54,876 nt of DNA. It comes from a virus. Below the pieces are notes generated by a model. The model ran no database searches. It had not been told where the DNA came from and saw only the letters and a list, made by a program, of their open reading frames with translations. The translations under genes were made by a program, and so were the position numbers. The DNA lies in IMG/VR virus record IMGVR_UViG_3300035126_000263, positions 1 through 54,876 of that record, one strand, 5' to 3'. Below, piece after piece: positions 7,118 to 16,319 of the stretch (position 1 is its first letter; the number at the start of each line of letters is the position of its first letter).

Positions 7118-9613
7118 ATGCTTTCCGTAGGTAACGACCAATTTTCACTTGCTGTTTTAGATCAAGATGGCAAACCACCCGAAACGCGAATCTCCAACGC
7201 GAACCACGCTTGGAACATAGCAAATCATTTGCGACTCGCTAACATCGGGCGTGAGAATAAGCGTTTACGTATATACAAAGCATACAAATCTTTCCCCCCT
7301 ACAGGATACAGCAAGCTTGCCGAAAAACGTTTGCCTTGGCAATCTGACGTTAACTATGGACAACTTAGTTTTATTGTTGATAACCAGAAGTCCAGTTACT
7401 ACGATGTAATTACGGAACGGCAGGCTTGCTGCACGATCAAAAGTAAATTTGGCAATGAAAAAGAACGCCTCGTTAACTCAGAGAACATTGCAATTGCATT
7501 TGACCAAGCAATCCGTGAATGGCCCGGATACCTCTACAACACAGAGCAAGACCTTGAGGAAATGTTGCTGTATGGAAAAGGAATTGGAATGTGGGATAGC
7601 CCACTCGGATGGATGCCAGAACACGTTTACCTCTCCGACCTTCTTTTTCCAGATGACATTAGGATTGACTTTTGCAACCTTGAAGAGTTTGTGCGCCGTG
7701 TCCGTTTGACACCATACGAACTCTACAAGAAGATCGAGAATCGTGCAGCGGCAGAAGCAATGGGATGGAATGTGGACGCAGCAATTGATGCTATCCGTTT
7801 CCATCGTGCATTCAGCAACCATCGTAAGACCCGTGAAGATTTCTTCCGCACGATTAGCGAATCTGGATTCAACTGGTCACTCTCCGTAAACCAAAAGATC
7901 GACCTCTACGAAGTTTACTGGAGGGAGTTCGACGGAAAGATCAGCAAGGCGATTATCCTTCAAGACTATCAACCAATCTCGGATTACATCAACTCCAATA
8001 TCAAAGGAGCAGGCAAGATCAGCGAAGATGACATCAGAACCCAGCACGGGTTTATGATGCTCAAGGTAGGACTCTTCAACTCATGGGATGAAATCATGTA
8101 TATGCTCACCGATTCGGTTGGCAGCGGACTCTTCCAAGACATCAAGAGCCAAGCGGAGTCGGCGTTCGTCGCCTGCCGTCAGTATGACTTCACGATGAAC
8201 TCGCTGGTTGATGCAGTGCGCCTCAACTCCATGTTGATGATCGAAGGGCAAGGGCCAGACGCAACTAAGATGTTGAAGCAGATGGAATGGTTGCCGATCA
8301 GCGTCATGCCAGACGGGGCGAAGTTCATCCAGAACCGCTTCCAGCTTCCAGTAGCAGAAAGCATGAGCTTCATGCAGTTCTTCATGGGAGATATGTATCG
8401 CGGAATGGGTCAGTATCGCATCAACGCTCCTACTGCTGGAGGAAAGCAACGCACTAAAGGTGAAGCTGAATTGGATGCGGCTGAGTCAGCTAAACTATCT
8501 GGAACTCAGATTCGTCGATTCAACGAGTGTCAAACTCTCTACTTCAAACAACTCTACAAACGCTTCGTAAACGCAAAGTCCAGCGATGATGGATACGAAT
8601 ATGTGAAGAAGTTCTATGAAGTATTGGAAGAACTCGGCACTCCGAAAGAAGCCGCTGCTTGGAAGAACATCACAAGCATCCGTTCTAACCTCATCAACGG
8701 GGCTGGCAGTCCGTCATTCAAGCTCATCACGGCAGAGAAGCTATTGAGCATTACAGCAATTACTCCAGCCAATGAAGGGCAAGAGAACGCAGTTAAAGAT
8801 GCAATCGCGGCACTCTCTGGCAGGGACAACGTAGCTCGTTACCGGAATACCAAACCAACAAAGATTACTGATACTGCTCGCGTAATTGGATTTGAGAATG
8901 CTGGCATGACAGATGCGTTCGTTAACCCTCAAAACTTCCCAGTATTGCCAACTGATCCACATATCGAACACGCAGTTGGTCACTTGCAGGACATGATGAT
9001 GCAGTTGCAGATGAACCTGCAATCCGTGCAACAAGGTCAACCAGAGCTTGCAGAACTTTCCAAAGCAGTCCGCTCAGTCAAATTCAAGGGTGGTCACATC
9101 ATGGCGCACGTTGAATATATCAGTAAAGACCAATCCAAGCAGGACTTCTTGAAGCAATTCATGCAGGGAATGAATGAAGCGCAAGCGATGGCCGACGAAC
9201 TTCAACAAGTTTACGTCCAAATGGCTGAAGCTGAAGCTCAGAAATCTGGTCAACCTAACTCCGAGGAAGACATTAAACTTCAATACCTTGCTGCTAAATC
9301 TGGCATCGAAATCGACACCAAGAAGAAGCTTGCTGACATCTCGATTGGCAAGGCTTCTATCAGTCACGCTCAACGCACCGAGCAGCGTAAGGAGCAAGGC
9401 ATCACTCAACTCGCACTTCAGAAGGCTAAAGCTCGCGCTGAAATTCAAAAAGAGAAATCAAAGCAAGCAGCAATGCAAGGCAAAGCTCCAGAGATGGAAG
9501 AGCCAAAGATGGAAGAAGAACCAGAAGAAATGGAGACTGAAACCGAAGAGGTTGATACTCCAGAAGAAACTGAAGAAGTTGAGATGGAAAATAATATCAC
9601 ACCAATGCAATGA
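7118..9613 (+). CDS. Portal protein
   Basis: 831 residues, in the size range of podoviral portals of the P22 or T7 type. The body contains segments typical of portal wings and crown (DQDLEEMLLYGKGIGMWDS-like region near 145-165; MSFMQFFMGDMYRGMGQYR near 415). The C-terminal 150 residues form a long helical, Q- and A-rich stretch ending in a strongly acidic E/T tail. It would form the dodecameric ring through which DNA is packaged, binding the terminase encoded divergently upstream. The downstream gene starts on an overlapping ATGA. Confidence 0.85.
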   Translation: MLSVGNDQFSLAVLDQDGKPPETRISNANHAWNIANHLRLANIGRENKRLRIYKAYKSFPPTGYSKLAEKRLPWQSDVNYGQLSFIVDNQKSSYYDVITERQACCTIKSKFGNEKERLVNSENIAIAFDQAIREWPGYLYNTEQDLEEMLLYGKGIGMWDSPLGWMPEHVYLSDLLFPDDIRIDFCNLEEFVRRVRLTPYELYKKIENRAAAEAMGWNVDAAIDAIRFHRAFSNHRKTREDFFRTISESGFNWSLSVNQKIDLYEVYWREFDGKISKAIILQDYQPISDYINSNIKGAGKISEDDIRTQHGFMMLKVGLFNSWDEIMYMLTDSVGSGLFQDIKSQAESAFVACRQYDFTMNSLVDAVRLNSMLMIEGQGPDATKMLKQMEWLPISVMPDGAKFIQNRFQLPVAESMSFMQFFMGDMYRGMGQYRINAPTAGGKQRTKGEAELDAAESAKLSGTQIRRFNECQTLYFKQLYKRFVNAKSSDDGYEYVKKFYEVLEELGTPKEAAAWKNITSIRSNLINGAGSPSFKLITAEKLLSITAITPANEGQENAVKDAIAALSGRDNVARYRNTKPTKITDTARVIGFENAGMTDAFVNPQNFPVLPTDPHIEHAVGHLQDMMMQLQMNLQSVQQGQPELAELSKAVRSVKFKGGHIMAHVEYISKDQSKQDFLKQFMQGMNEAQAMADELQQVYVQMAEAEAQKSGQPNSEEDIKLQYLAAKSGIEIDTKKKLADISIGKASISHAQRTEQRKEQGITQLALQKAKARAEIQKEKSKQAAMQGKAPEMEEPKMEEEPEEMETETEEVDTPEETEEVEMENNITPMQ

Positions 9614-9855
9614 CAACCGAAAAAGTAAAATCCCTATGCGCGGCAATAACCTCACACGAAGACTGGAACAAACTACAGGCGTATCTGCTGCTTAACGTAA
9701 ACCCACCAGAAGGAGTAACCACGCTTATCCATGCAATCAAAACTATTGATGCTATTGGAACGGAAGAGCAAGGAGCATTCAAAAAAACAAAAGTTGCTGG
9801 AAAGCATAAAGAGCCAGCGGACATCACTGTTGACCCAGACCTCGACGAAATCTAA
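9610..9855 (+). CDS. Small hypothetical protein (81 aa)
   Basis: The ATG overlaps the portal stop (ATGA at 9610-9613), so it is translationally coupled. The protein (MTTEKVKSLCAAITSHEDWN...) is helical at the N-terminus with an acidic tail (DPDLDEI). It lies between portal and scaffold and is probably a head-assembly accessory; no family recognised. Confidence 0.75.
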   Translation: MTTEKVKSLCAAITSHEDWNKLQAYLLLNVNPPEGVTTLIHAIKTIDAIGTEEQGAFKKTKVAGKHKEPADITVDPDLDEI

Positions 9856-9858
9856 TTT

Positions 9859-11142
9859 ATGGCAGACACAAACGACACAGCAGACGTAATCGCGGAACTG
9901 AAATCCAAACCTCAAGTTCCGATTAAAGGTAACACATCTGACTTCCTCAAGAAGTTCAGTAAACAACAATCCGACGAAGGCAAGCCAAGTGCTACCAATG
10001 TTGGTGATCCTAACCTTGGAATAGCAAAATACAATGAAGAAGAACAATCAGAAGAATCAATGGGAGTTAGTGAGTCAGAAATCACATCTGACCGAACAGG
10101 AAAAAAGAAAGGCTTTGTTGAGCGACAAATCGAAGAAAACCGCAAGCTCAAAGAAGAGTTGGAAAAATACAAGAAAGACGAAATTCCCAAGTTTGAAACC
10201 AAAATCCAAGAACTTGAGCGAATGGTTTCCGAGTCAAAATCGACGGCAGAAACCAATCATTACCAAGATCAACTCAACAAAGCCAACCAAGAAAAGCTGG
10301 AAGTTGAGCAACAACTATCAGAACAAATCAAAGAGTTGCGTAGTAAGCTCGATTTCCACGACATCACAAGCAATCCAGATTTCAAAAAGAATTACCTCGA
10401 TCCTATCAAAAGCACATACGATACTGCGAGGCAGTTGCTATCGAATGATCCAACGCTTCTTTCAACTTTCTCCCGTGCTGTTAATGCAAACGCCTCCATC
10501 TTCAATTCGGCCTCCGAAGAAGACCGTAGAGCGGCAGAAGCCGACCGCGATCAAGCGTTCGAAGAAATCACGAACTCGCTCTCGCAGTTCAAGCAATATC
10601 AGTTCGCAGAGCAAGTCAACAGCTTCATCAAAGCAACTCAAAGCCACCATTCAGCTCTTGTCAACTTTGAAGAAACCAAGCAGAATATACTTCAAACCGC
10701 TAAACAAAAAGAGCAAGAAGGCAGGAACAAGTATCTGAACCAGTGGCGTGAAGGCTACAAGAATACTCAGCAAGAGATTGATCGGGCGACTGAAATCCCA
10801 GATACGATTGCTGACTACATGAAGGAGAAGGGAATCAAGTATGACATCTCCCGCGACGAGGCTATTGCTTTGGCGGCTACCCAGCAGACCAATGAGCAGG
10901 CATCAGTTGAAGACATGAACCGACTGATCCACCAAGGCCGCGCCTATCAGAAGATTCAAGCACAACTGAAAGCATACCAAGAGATGGTAAAAGAAAAAGA
11001 TGAGTATATCGCACAACTAAAAGGTTCGTCGCGCATCTCATCATCATCAAGTGCATCGGATTTCCAGAAACCAAGAATGAGCATTACGGAAGGACTGGCT
11101 GCTAAACTTGCGAAATTCTCACCGCAAGGTCGAACAGCATAA
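9859..11142 (+). CDS. Capsid scaffolding protein
   Basis: 427 residues, highly charged and rich in E, K and Q, with long coiled-coil segments from about residue 85 to 165 (NRKLKEELEKYKKDEIPKFE) and again near the C-terminus. The C-terminus (SSSSASDFQKPRMSITEGLA) ends in a short basic helical segment, as scaffolding proteins use to bind the coat. The position directly between portal and major capsid genes is the canonical place for scaffold. It ends 28 nt before a strong terminator. Confidence 0.8.
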   Translation: MADTNDTADVIAELKSKPQVPIKGNTSDFLKKFSKQQSDEGKPSATNVGDPNLGIAKYNEEEQSEESMGVSESEITSDRTGKKKGFVERQIEENRKLKEELEKYKKDEIPKFETKIQELERMVSESKSTAETNHYQDQLNKANQEKLEVEQQLSEQIKELRSKLDFHDITSNPDFKKNYLDPIKSTYDTARQLLSNDPTLLSTFSRAVNANASIFNSASEEDRRAAEADRDQAFEEITNSLSQFKQYQFAEQVNSFIKATQSHHSALVNFEETKQNILQTAKQKEQEGRNKYLNQWREGYKNTQQEIDRATEIPDTIADYMKEKGIKYDISRDEAIALAATQQTNEQASVEDMNRLIHQGRAYQKIQAQLKAYQEMVKEKDEYIAQLKGSSRISSSSSASDFQKPRMSITEGLAAKLAKFSPQGRTA

Positions 11143-11170
11143 GCCTTACATTCTAAAGTCTGGCATAGAT

Positions 11171-11214
11171 GGGGGAGGTAGTTTGTCGCTGTTCTACCTC
11201 CCCCAATTTTTTTT
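11171..11214 (+). terminator. Strong Rho-independent terminator after the scaffold gene
   Basis: GGGGGAGGTAG (11171-11181) pairs perfectly with CTACCTCCCCC (11194-11204) around a 12-nt loop and is followed by AA and eight T. It separates the portal/scaffold transcript from the capsid transcript. Confidence 0.9.
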
Positions 11215-11225
11215 AAAAAAAACTC

Positions 11226-11254
11226 TTGACATAGTAAATAGGTGATTGCAATGT
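11226..11254 (+). promoter_or_regulatory. Candidate capsid promoter
   Basis: TTGACA at 11226-11231 within AACTCTTGACATA, the same context as the 6685 promoter, directly after the terminator. The -10 box at 17-bp spacing (CAATGT) is poor, so an activator or a phage factor may be needed. A TTATCG palindrome lies 45 bp downstream of the -35 box (11277-11292). Confidence 0.4.
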
Positions 11255-11276
11255 CCAGCGCAAGAGATATACGAAA

Positions 11277-11292
11277 TTATCGTTTACGATAA
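11277..11292. promoter_or_regulatory. 16-bp palindrome copy 4 (centre TTTA)
   Basis: Lies between the candidate capsid promoter and the structured leader, where a bound protein could block or pause transcription. Confidence 0.8.
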
Positions 11293-11299
11293 AATTAGT

Positions 11300-11435
11300 G
11301 ATTCAGCCGTACTCTGGCTGGCGAGTATCAGCACTCGCATCAAAAGCTGTTTCCGGACTGGTCTTGAAAAAGACACCGAGGGTTGAACTCCGGCTCGAAA
11401 ACAACAAGCATTCGCTTGGGGCTTTCGGGCCTTTT
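11300..11435 (+). ncRNA. Structured 5' leader of the capsid gene
   Basis: A run of hairpins: CAGCC/GGCTG (11304-11320), GCGAGT/ACTCGC (11321-11338), CCGGA/TCCGG (11353-11393) enclosing GTCTT-GAAA-AAGAC with a GNRA tetraloop (11361-11374), CAAGC/GCTTG (11405-11418) and a GGC/GCC hairpin followed by TTTT (11420-11435). A 55-nt unstructured A/C-rich stretch then leads to the capsid ATG. A 63-codon frame crosses it but is probably not coding. The density of stems suggests a cis-acting RNA (stability, attenuation or a processing signal). No Rfam-like family recognised. Confidence 0.5.
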
Positions 11436-11494
11436 GCGTTTGTAAACCAAACTAAAACCAAAACCAAAAATCAAACTCAAACAAAATAAATATT

Positions 11495-12907
11495 ATGGCA
11501 TCAGATCAGCTATATTTCAATTCGTGTGCTGAGATTGACAGTTTCTTCCGCGAGGGCCGCGAATATTTCAACGACCTCTACGTTAAGAAGCTCGTCACCA
11601 ACTCTGCATATTTCACCCGTTTCGAGGAGCAAGCATGGCCTCTTAACCACACAACCGAACAGAAAGCATTCCGCTTTGGCCGTGGATTCCACGATCCTTG
11701 CGCTCCTTTCCGCACGATCACCGACACCTACTGCGAGACTGATTCTTGCGATAGCAAACCCGAAGTCATCCAACGCCCCGGAACCGAGAGCTACACTTTC
11801 GAGCTTCTCCGTAAAGAGATGACCACTGACTGGATTTGCGTTGAGAGCCTTCTTTATCGCCTCTTCCCCGCTGAAGAGATTCTCCAGTTCGAGGAGTCGA
11901 ATGCCCGTATCACCAAGAACGTCCACGAAGAGTTCCTTCGTTCCAACTACATCGGTGGTTCTGGACACAAATGGATGGGCATCACCACGGATGACGGCAC
12001 TTACTGCGGACTCGTTGACGATGCAGCATGGTTCGTTCCAGAGCATACGCTCAACAACGAAGCTGGCTACGACCTCTGCGCTCTTCGCGTTAAGATGGCT
12101 CCAGCCGACCTCAACAAGATCGCTTATCTCTCGCTTGATATGCTCGACGATGCACTCGTTGACCTCCAAGACGAAGATGACGCTTTCCGTCTTGATCTCC
12201 AAGATGCGACTGGTCAGCCTCTGCTCGACATCGTTATCCCTGATCCTCAAGTTGGCCGTGCGCTTTACTTCCAAGCCAAGCGCAACAATGGTTACTGGGA
12301 TGCTAACACGGATTTCGACGAGCGTCTCACCCGTTTGAAGCTCGGCATCAATCGTATCATCGGTGACTACGCCTTTGGTTACGACATCAATGCCGCTCGT
12401 TTCAACGCTGACACTGCCTTCAACGCAAGCCTCGCTCCATTCAATGAAGCTGATCCTGCGACATGGGCGCGTCTCGTCCGCGTTCCTCGCTACATCAAAG
12501 TGGTGATGGAAAACGGCTGCTCGTATGTTCCTAACAAAGCCTACCGCAATGCCGACTTCGGTATCTCGGTTGCTATGGTCAACAAAGCAATGTGCAAATG
12601 GACAATGCCATCCTCGACTGGATACGGCCAAGCCCAACAGATGACCCAGAACTACGCTGGTGATTGGGAATGGAAGAACCCAGATTGGGAGTGCAACCGC
12701 TGGCGCAAATCGGGCTTCTATCAAGCCCAGTTCCGTCTCGCCGCACAGGTCAAAGACCCAACCATCATGCACTCGTTCCTGCATCGCCTGCCTAAGAGCA
12801 AGAACCTCTATGGTTCCTGCTGCCCAGTTCAGAGCTACATCGTTCCTGAAAACAATCAGGACTGCTATAGCTGCGCTGGTGTGGGTGACATCGTTGTGCC
12901 TTCCTAA
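11495..12907 (+). CDS. Major capsid protein
   Basis: 470 residues. Identified mainly by position: after portal and scaffold, own terminator-bounded leader, and codon use rich in C-ending codons unlike its AT-richer neighbours, as expected for the most abundant protein. The sequence has an even composition with aromatic- and Asp-rich segments and many cysteines (for example CETDSCDSK near 80, CSYVPNK, and CYSCAG at the C-terminus), so disulphides or metal sites may stabilise the shell. The start follows an A/C-rich leader ending AAATATTATG with no Shine-Dalgarno. A stable hairpin follows the stop. Confidence 0.85.
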   Translation: MASDQLYFNSCAEIDSFFREGREYFNDLYVKKLVTNSAYFTRFEEQAWPLNHTTEQKAFRFGRGFHDPCAPFRTITDTYCETDSCDSKPEVIQRPGTESYTFELLRKEMTTDWICVESLLYRLFPAEEILQFEESNARITKNVHEEFLRSNYIGGSGHKWMGITTDDGTYCGLVDDAAWFVPEHTLNNEAGYDLCALRVKMAPADLNKIAYLSLDMLDDALVDLQDEDDAFRLDLQDATGQPLLDIVIPDPQVGRALYFQAKRNNGYWDANTDFDERLTRLKLGINRIIGDYAFGYDINAARFNADTAFNASLAPFNEADPATWARLVRVPRYIKVVMENGCSYVPNKAYRNADFGISVAMVNKAMCKWTMPSSTGYGQAQQMTQNYAGDWEWKNPDWECNRWRKSGFYQAQFRLAAQVKDPTIMHSFLHRLPKSKNLYGSCCPVQSYIVPENNQDCYSCAGVGDIVVPS

Positions 12908-12915
12908 GTTAAATA

Positions 12916-12943
12916 GGGGAGGGGCTTATTCAAGCCTCTCCCC
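12916..12943 (+). terminator. Hairpin after the capsid gene
   Basis: A 12-bp stem with one mismatch (GGGGAGGGGCTT, loop ATTC, AAGCCTCTCCCC). There is no T-tract, so it is probably a partial terminator or an mRNA-stabilising 3' hairpin rather than a full stop. Confidence 0.55.
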
Positions 12944-12967
12944 ACAACCTTAAATAAAATACAAAAT

Positions 12968-13582
12968 ATGTCTAATTCACGACCACTCGCTTATGATCGC
13001 GTCAACCTGTTTGGCCCGATTGCCGTTAACCTTCTCGCTACTGGAGACGCTGACCTCCTCGTCCTTAACGACGAAGACACTAAGTTCTTTCCAACAAGCA
13101 TCGTTCTGGAAACTGCCTACGCTCGCGGAACTACTGCCACCGATCCAGTTGTGATCGTTGACAACGGAACTACTGGCGAAAACATCACTTCCTCGCTGAC
13201 CATCACGGACGCTCTTGATAACCAAGGACGCTATAACCCAATGGCACTTGTGGCTAATCCATTCGTCATTACTGGTTCTGGCAAACTTCGCTTGGTGAAA
13301 TCCACTGTTGGTGCTGGTCAAGCTACTGCAACTCGTTCCCGCACTTCGGGCGTTGCTACAATCGTTACCGCCGCTGCTCATGGCTTTGCCACGGGCGACA
13401 CGATCACGATTGCCAGCATGACTGATACTTCGTTCAACGACGTGCAGGCTGAAGTTACAGTTGTTAACTCAACTACCTTCACCTATGCGAACGCTGGTGT
13501 GAATGTTGCTTCCGGTGCTGATACTGCTGGACGTGTTGGCGCACTTTACGTGAATGCCTACGTTGTTGGCATCTACTACTAA
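12968..13582 (+). CDS. Putative capsid decoration or head protein
   Basis: 204 residues, start ACAAAATATG. The N-terminal part is beta-rich. The C-terminal half contains a small repeated-type domain, AAHGFATGDTITIASMTD followed by VVNSTTFTYANAG, a pattern common in phage structural and adhesin proteins. Its codon use resembles the capsid gene, and both are followed by similar hairpins, suggesting high co-expression. It is probably a head-decorating or minor head protein; a tail role cannot be excluded. Confidence 0.6.
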   Translation: MSNSRPLAYDRVNLFGPIAVNLLATGDADLLVLNDEDTKFFPTSIVLETAYARGTTATDPVVIVDNGTTGENITSSLTITDALDNQGRYNPMALVANPFVITGSGKLRLVKSTVGAGQATATRSRTSGVATIVTAAAHGFATGDTITIASMTDTSFNDVQAEVTVVNSTTFTYANAGVNVASGADTAGRVGALYVNAYVVGIYY

Positions 13583-13593
13583 ACCTCAACCTT

Positions 13594-13621
13594 GGGTGGG
13601 GAAGTAAATACTTCCTCACCC
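13594..13621 (+). terminator. Hairpin after the decoration-like gene
   Basis: A 12-bp stem GGGTGGGGAAGT/ACTTCCTCACCC with a 4-nt loop, followed after 8 nt by TTTTT. It resembles an attenuating terminator that could lower expression of the fibre genes downstream. Confidence 0.5.
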
Positions 13622-13640
13622 TCACCACTTTTTCTAAATT

Positions 13641-13934
13641 ATGGCTTGCTTTACTGATATCGATTACCGCAATAAATCTTATCCACTGCTTCTGACAATT
13701 GCCGCAAAAGCCGCTGAAATAAATAGTTCTTACAATGGCCCTGTTTCTTATGGCTGCTTTGATTCCATGAGTGATGAGGCTAAACTATATCAATTTTACT
13801 TTGCACTTCAAAATATTGCTGAACAAGGATCAGTTACCGAAAATTGTTTTGTTCAAAAAACTCCAGATCAGCAATTGTTTTTATTTAATAGCTCAATTGA
13901 AAATGTTTTGAATTTAATCCCAATTGGTGGTTAA
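13641..13934 (+). CDS. Small hypothetical protein (97 aa)
   Basis: MACFTDIDYRNKSYPLLLTI... with helical character and three cysteines. The CFD-(S)MSDEAKLYQFYFALQ segment resembles in pattern CFKDATEDVQRLEILRA at the start of the next protein, so it may share a tail-attachment or chaperone-like helical motif. Its stop codon is immediately followed by a TTATCG palindrome. The codons are AT-richer than in the capsid gene. Function unknown. Confidence 0.7.
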   Translation: MACFTDIDYRNKSYPLLLTIAAKAAEINSSYNGPVSYGCFDSMSDEAKLYQFYFALQNIAEQGSVTENCFVQKTPDQQLFLFNSSIENVLNLIPIGG

Positions 13935-13950
13935 TTATCGTAACCGATAA
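13935..13950. promoter_or_regulatory. 16-bp palindrome copy 5 (centre TAAC)
   Basis: Begins on the base after the stop codon of the 97-residue gene and ends 6 nt before the fibre ATG at 13957, so it occupies the ribosome-binding region. Confidence 0.85.
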
Positions 13951-13956
13951 AATATT

Positions 13957-16029
13957 ATGCCGACTGATTCACAGTTCTTAGATGGAACAAGCGATATTCA
14001 ACGCCTTGCTATTTTGCGAGCGGCAGAAGCGCAAGGAACATACATTAGTCCACTAACTGACGCTTGTTTCAAAGATGCAACTGAAGATGTTCAGAGGCTT
14101 GAAATTCTTCGTGCTATTGAAGGCATATCTGGCGGTGGAGGTGGATCAGGAACTGTTACAAGCATAACTGGTGGAACTGGACTTACTGGTGGAACAATTA
14201 CCACTTCTGGAACACTTGCTGTTAGCTATGGCACTACTGCTGGAACAGCTTGCCAAGGCAATGATTCTCGACTTTCGGACGATCGCATTCCGACTGGTTC
14301 TGCTGGCGGCGATTTGACTGGGACATACCCAAATCCAACTGTTGATGGATTGCAGGGAACTCCGGTAAGCAATGCAACGCCAGTCAATGGACAAGTATTG
14401 CAATACAATGGAACAAGTTGGGTTCCGGGAACTATTCCTACCGGTGGTTCTGGTGGTGGTGGAGTTATCTACTACCTCAACTTCAATACGGCGGCAGACA
14501 CTCCTTTAACCAATATTCCTCAAACTCCAAATGCGACCAAGGAACTTGGAATTGTCGGAGAAACAACAGCGACAAGTTATACCTCCCCTATTCTTTCTAC
14601 TGCGACTTACGACTTTCTCGCATCGTTTGTTACTGATCTCAATGTTCCATCTGCTACAGCAATCCCCGCTGGCATTTGGGATTTCAATATCTTCGTAGAA
14701 TCAACGACTACAAACTCTGCGAACCAAATTCGTTTCAAAGTTGAAGTTTTGAAATATGATGGAGTAAACGCCCCAACGCTCATTGCAACTTCTAACGATG
14801 TTTACATCTACGATCCATCTGAAATCAACCAACAGGTTGCATCGGTGGTAATGCCACAAACTACGATTCTTGCAACTGATCGAATCGTTGTTTATTTGTA
14901 TGGACGGGCGAATCAAAACAACAATCGTCTTACATTCCATTTCGGCGGGAACTATCCATCACATACTCATAGCACAATGCCATCTGTCACAGGAACTGGC
15001 GTTGCAAAAGTAGTCAATGGCGTATTCCAATCACCAGCATCCACGATTGTAAATGCTGACGTGTCTGCAACCGCAGCTATTGAAGTAAGCAAACTTTCTC
15101 AAGCAACCAATCGAATCCTTGGCAGAACAACTGCCGGAACTGGATCAGTAGAAGAGTTGAGTGTTGCAGGCAATCTTACGCTTGCTTCTGGAACATTAAC
15201 TTCATTTTCTCCTCAAATTGACAGATTCGTAGGTTCTGGAACATGGACAAAACCCGCAGGCGCAAAACAAGTTTTATTTGAATGCGTTGCAGGCGGTGGC
15301 GGTGGTGGTGCTGGAATAAAAGTTGCTGCTGCTACAATTTCTTCTGGCGGTGCTGCTGGAGGTTCTGGTGGATATTCCCGTGCAACAATCAATGCTGTTG
15401 ATTTAACAGATGCTACCTATATAGTAACAGTTGGTTCTGGAGGGCTTGGAGGAATTGCTGGTGGTGCAGGTGGAACTTCTGGAACAAATTCATTTGTTGC
15501 TGGTAGCACGCTTGGAACATTTATTTCTTGCCGTAGCGGCGGGGGTGGAGGGAACGGGGCAACTCCCGGCAATTCAACTGGAGCTATTTCGGGACTTCCG
15601 CAGGGAGTTGCTGGAATTTCTGGAACAGCAGGAGCAGCAGGAGGAACAACAGGCTCTGGCGGGTCTGCTAACTTCGGGCCAAGTGCTGGAGGTTCTGGAG
15701 GTGGAACATCTACAACAGCAGCATTTGCAGGAGGGCCGGGTGGGAATAACAGTATATCGGGGTTGCCTACAGCAGCAGCGGGGACACTGGGTGGTGGCGC
15801 GGGCGGCACAGTTACACCAATTAACATCCCATCCCTCATTATAAATGGTGGCGGTGGCGGCGGCGGTGGATCATCAATAACATCAAATGCAGGCGCAGGC
15901 GGCAATGGCACTGGATTTGGTTGTGGTGGTGGAGGAGGAGGTTCTTGCTCCAGCAACACCGCTGGATTTGTGGCAGGAAATGGTGGCGCAGGCGCACCCG
16001 GAATTGTAATGATTACAACATATTTTTAA
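13957..16029 (+). CDS. Glycine-rich tail fibre or adhesin
   Basis: 690 residues. Two copies of a helical motif (QFLDGTSDIQRLAILRAAEA and CFKDATEDVQRLEILRAIEG) lie at the N-terminus, followed by a fibre shaft with VTSITGGTGLTGGTITTSGT and the GDLTGTYPNPTVDG motif common in fibres. From about residue 420 (SGTWTKPAGAKQVLFECVAG) to the end there is a polyglycine domain of the T4 gp38 or Gly_rich type, with runs of G, A and S that form a polyglycine-helix receptor-binding tip. The low-complexity DNA creates long false frames on the other strand. Likely role: host-receptor recognition. Confidence 0.85.
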   Translation: MPTDSQFLDGTSDIQRLAILRAAEAQGTYISPLTDACFKDATEDVQRLEILRAIEGISGGGGGSGTVTSITGGTGLTGGTITTSGTLAVSYGTTAGTACQGNDSRLSDDRIPTGSAGGDLTGTYPNPTVDGLQGTPVSNATPVNGQVLQYNGTSWVPGTIPTGGSGGGGVIYYLNFNTAADTPLTNIPQTPNATKELGIVGETTATSYTSPILSTATYDFLASFVTDLNVPSATAIPAGIWDFNIFVESTTTNSANQIRFKVEVLKYDGVNAPTLIATSNDVYIYDPSEINQQVASVVMPQTTILATDRIVVYLYGRANQNNNRLTFHFGGNYPSHTHSTMPSVTGTGVAKVVNGVFQSPASTIVNADVSATAAIEVSKLSQATNRILGRTTAGTGSVEELSVAGNLTLASGTLTSFSPQIDRFVGSGTWTKPAGAKQVLFECVAGGGGGGAGIKVAAATISSGGAAGGSGGYSRATINAVDLTDATYIVTVGSGGLGGIAGGAGGTSGTNSFVAGSTLGTFISCRSGGGGGNGATPGNSTGAISGLPQGVAGISGTAGAAGGTTGSGGSANFGPSAGGSGGGTSTTAAFAGGPGGNNSISGLPTAAAGTLGGGAGGTVTPINIPSLIINGGGGGGGGSSITSNAGAGGNGTGFGCGGGGGGSCSSNTAGFVAGNGGAGAPGIVMITTYF

Positions 16030-16031
16030 TT

Positions 16032-16247
16032 ATGGAAATCGACGATTGGGCAATAATCAATACGGCAGGCGGATGGCTTGAAATGGTTGTCCGTTGGGAT
16101 GGAAATACCGAAACATGGCCAATTCCAGAAGGAACATATGCAGTTCGCCGTTCAGAAATAAATTTAGATTCCCTTCCATTAAGTCCAGATATTTTAAATG
16201 ATCCAGTCGAGATTTTCGTTGACATCGAAGAAGCTGGATCGTATTAA
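16032..16247 (+). CDS. Small hypothetical protein (71 aa)
   Basis: MEIDDWAIINTAGGWLEMVV..., starting 3 nt after the fibre stop in the common AATTATG context. Acidic and beta-rich, ending VEIFVDIEEAGSY. Its position directly behind the gp38-like adhesin would suit a fibre-assembly chaperone or an exchangeable tip partner, which is inference. A frame open from 15921 overlaps the fibre gene and is not used. Confidence 0.7.
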   Translation: MEIDDWAIINTAGGWLEMVVRWDGNTETWPIPEGTYAVRRSEINLDSLPLSPDILNDPVEIFVDIEEAGSY

Positions 16248-16319
16248 CACTTTTATTGTTGAGGAATCAACATTAAAAAACAAAAACACAAAAACTAAAC
16301 TAAACAACATAAACTAATT

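Noticed and set aside
11298-11489. 63-codon plus-strand frame before the capsid
   Set aside because: Lies entirely across stable hairpins, has no good start context and no protein-like composition; kept as a structured leader.
11510-12784. 424-codon minus-strand frame opposite the capsid gene
   Set aside because: Shadow of the strongly codon-biased capsid gene; its composition is atypical for a protein and the capsid reading fits the gene order.
15417-15959. 180-codon proline-rich minus-strand frame
   Set aside because: Antisense of the polyglycine fibre tip (GGN codons read as NCC).
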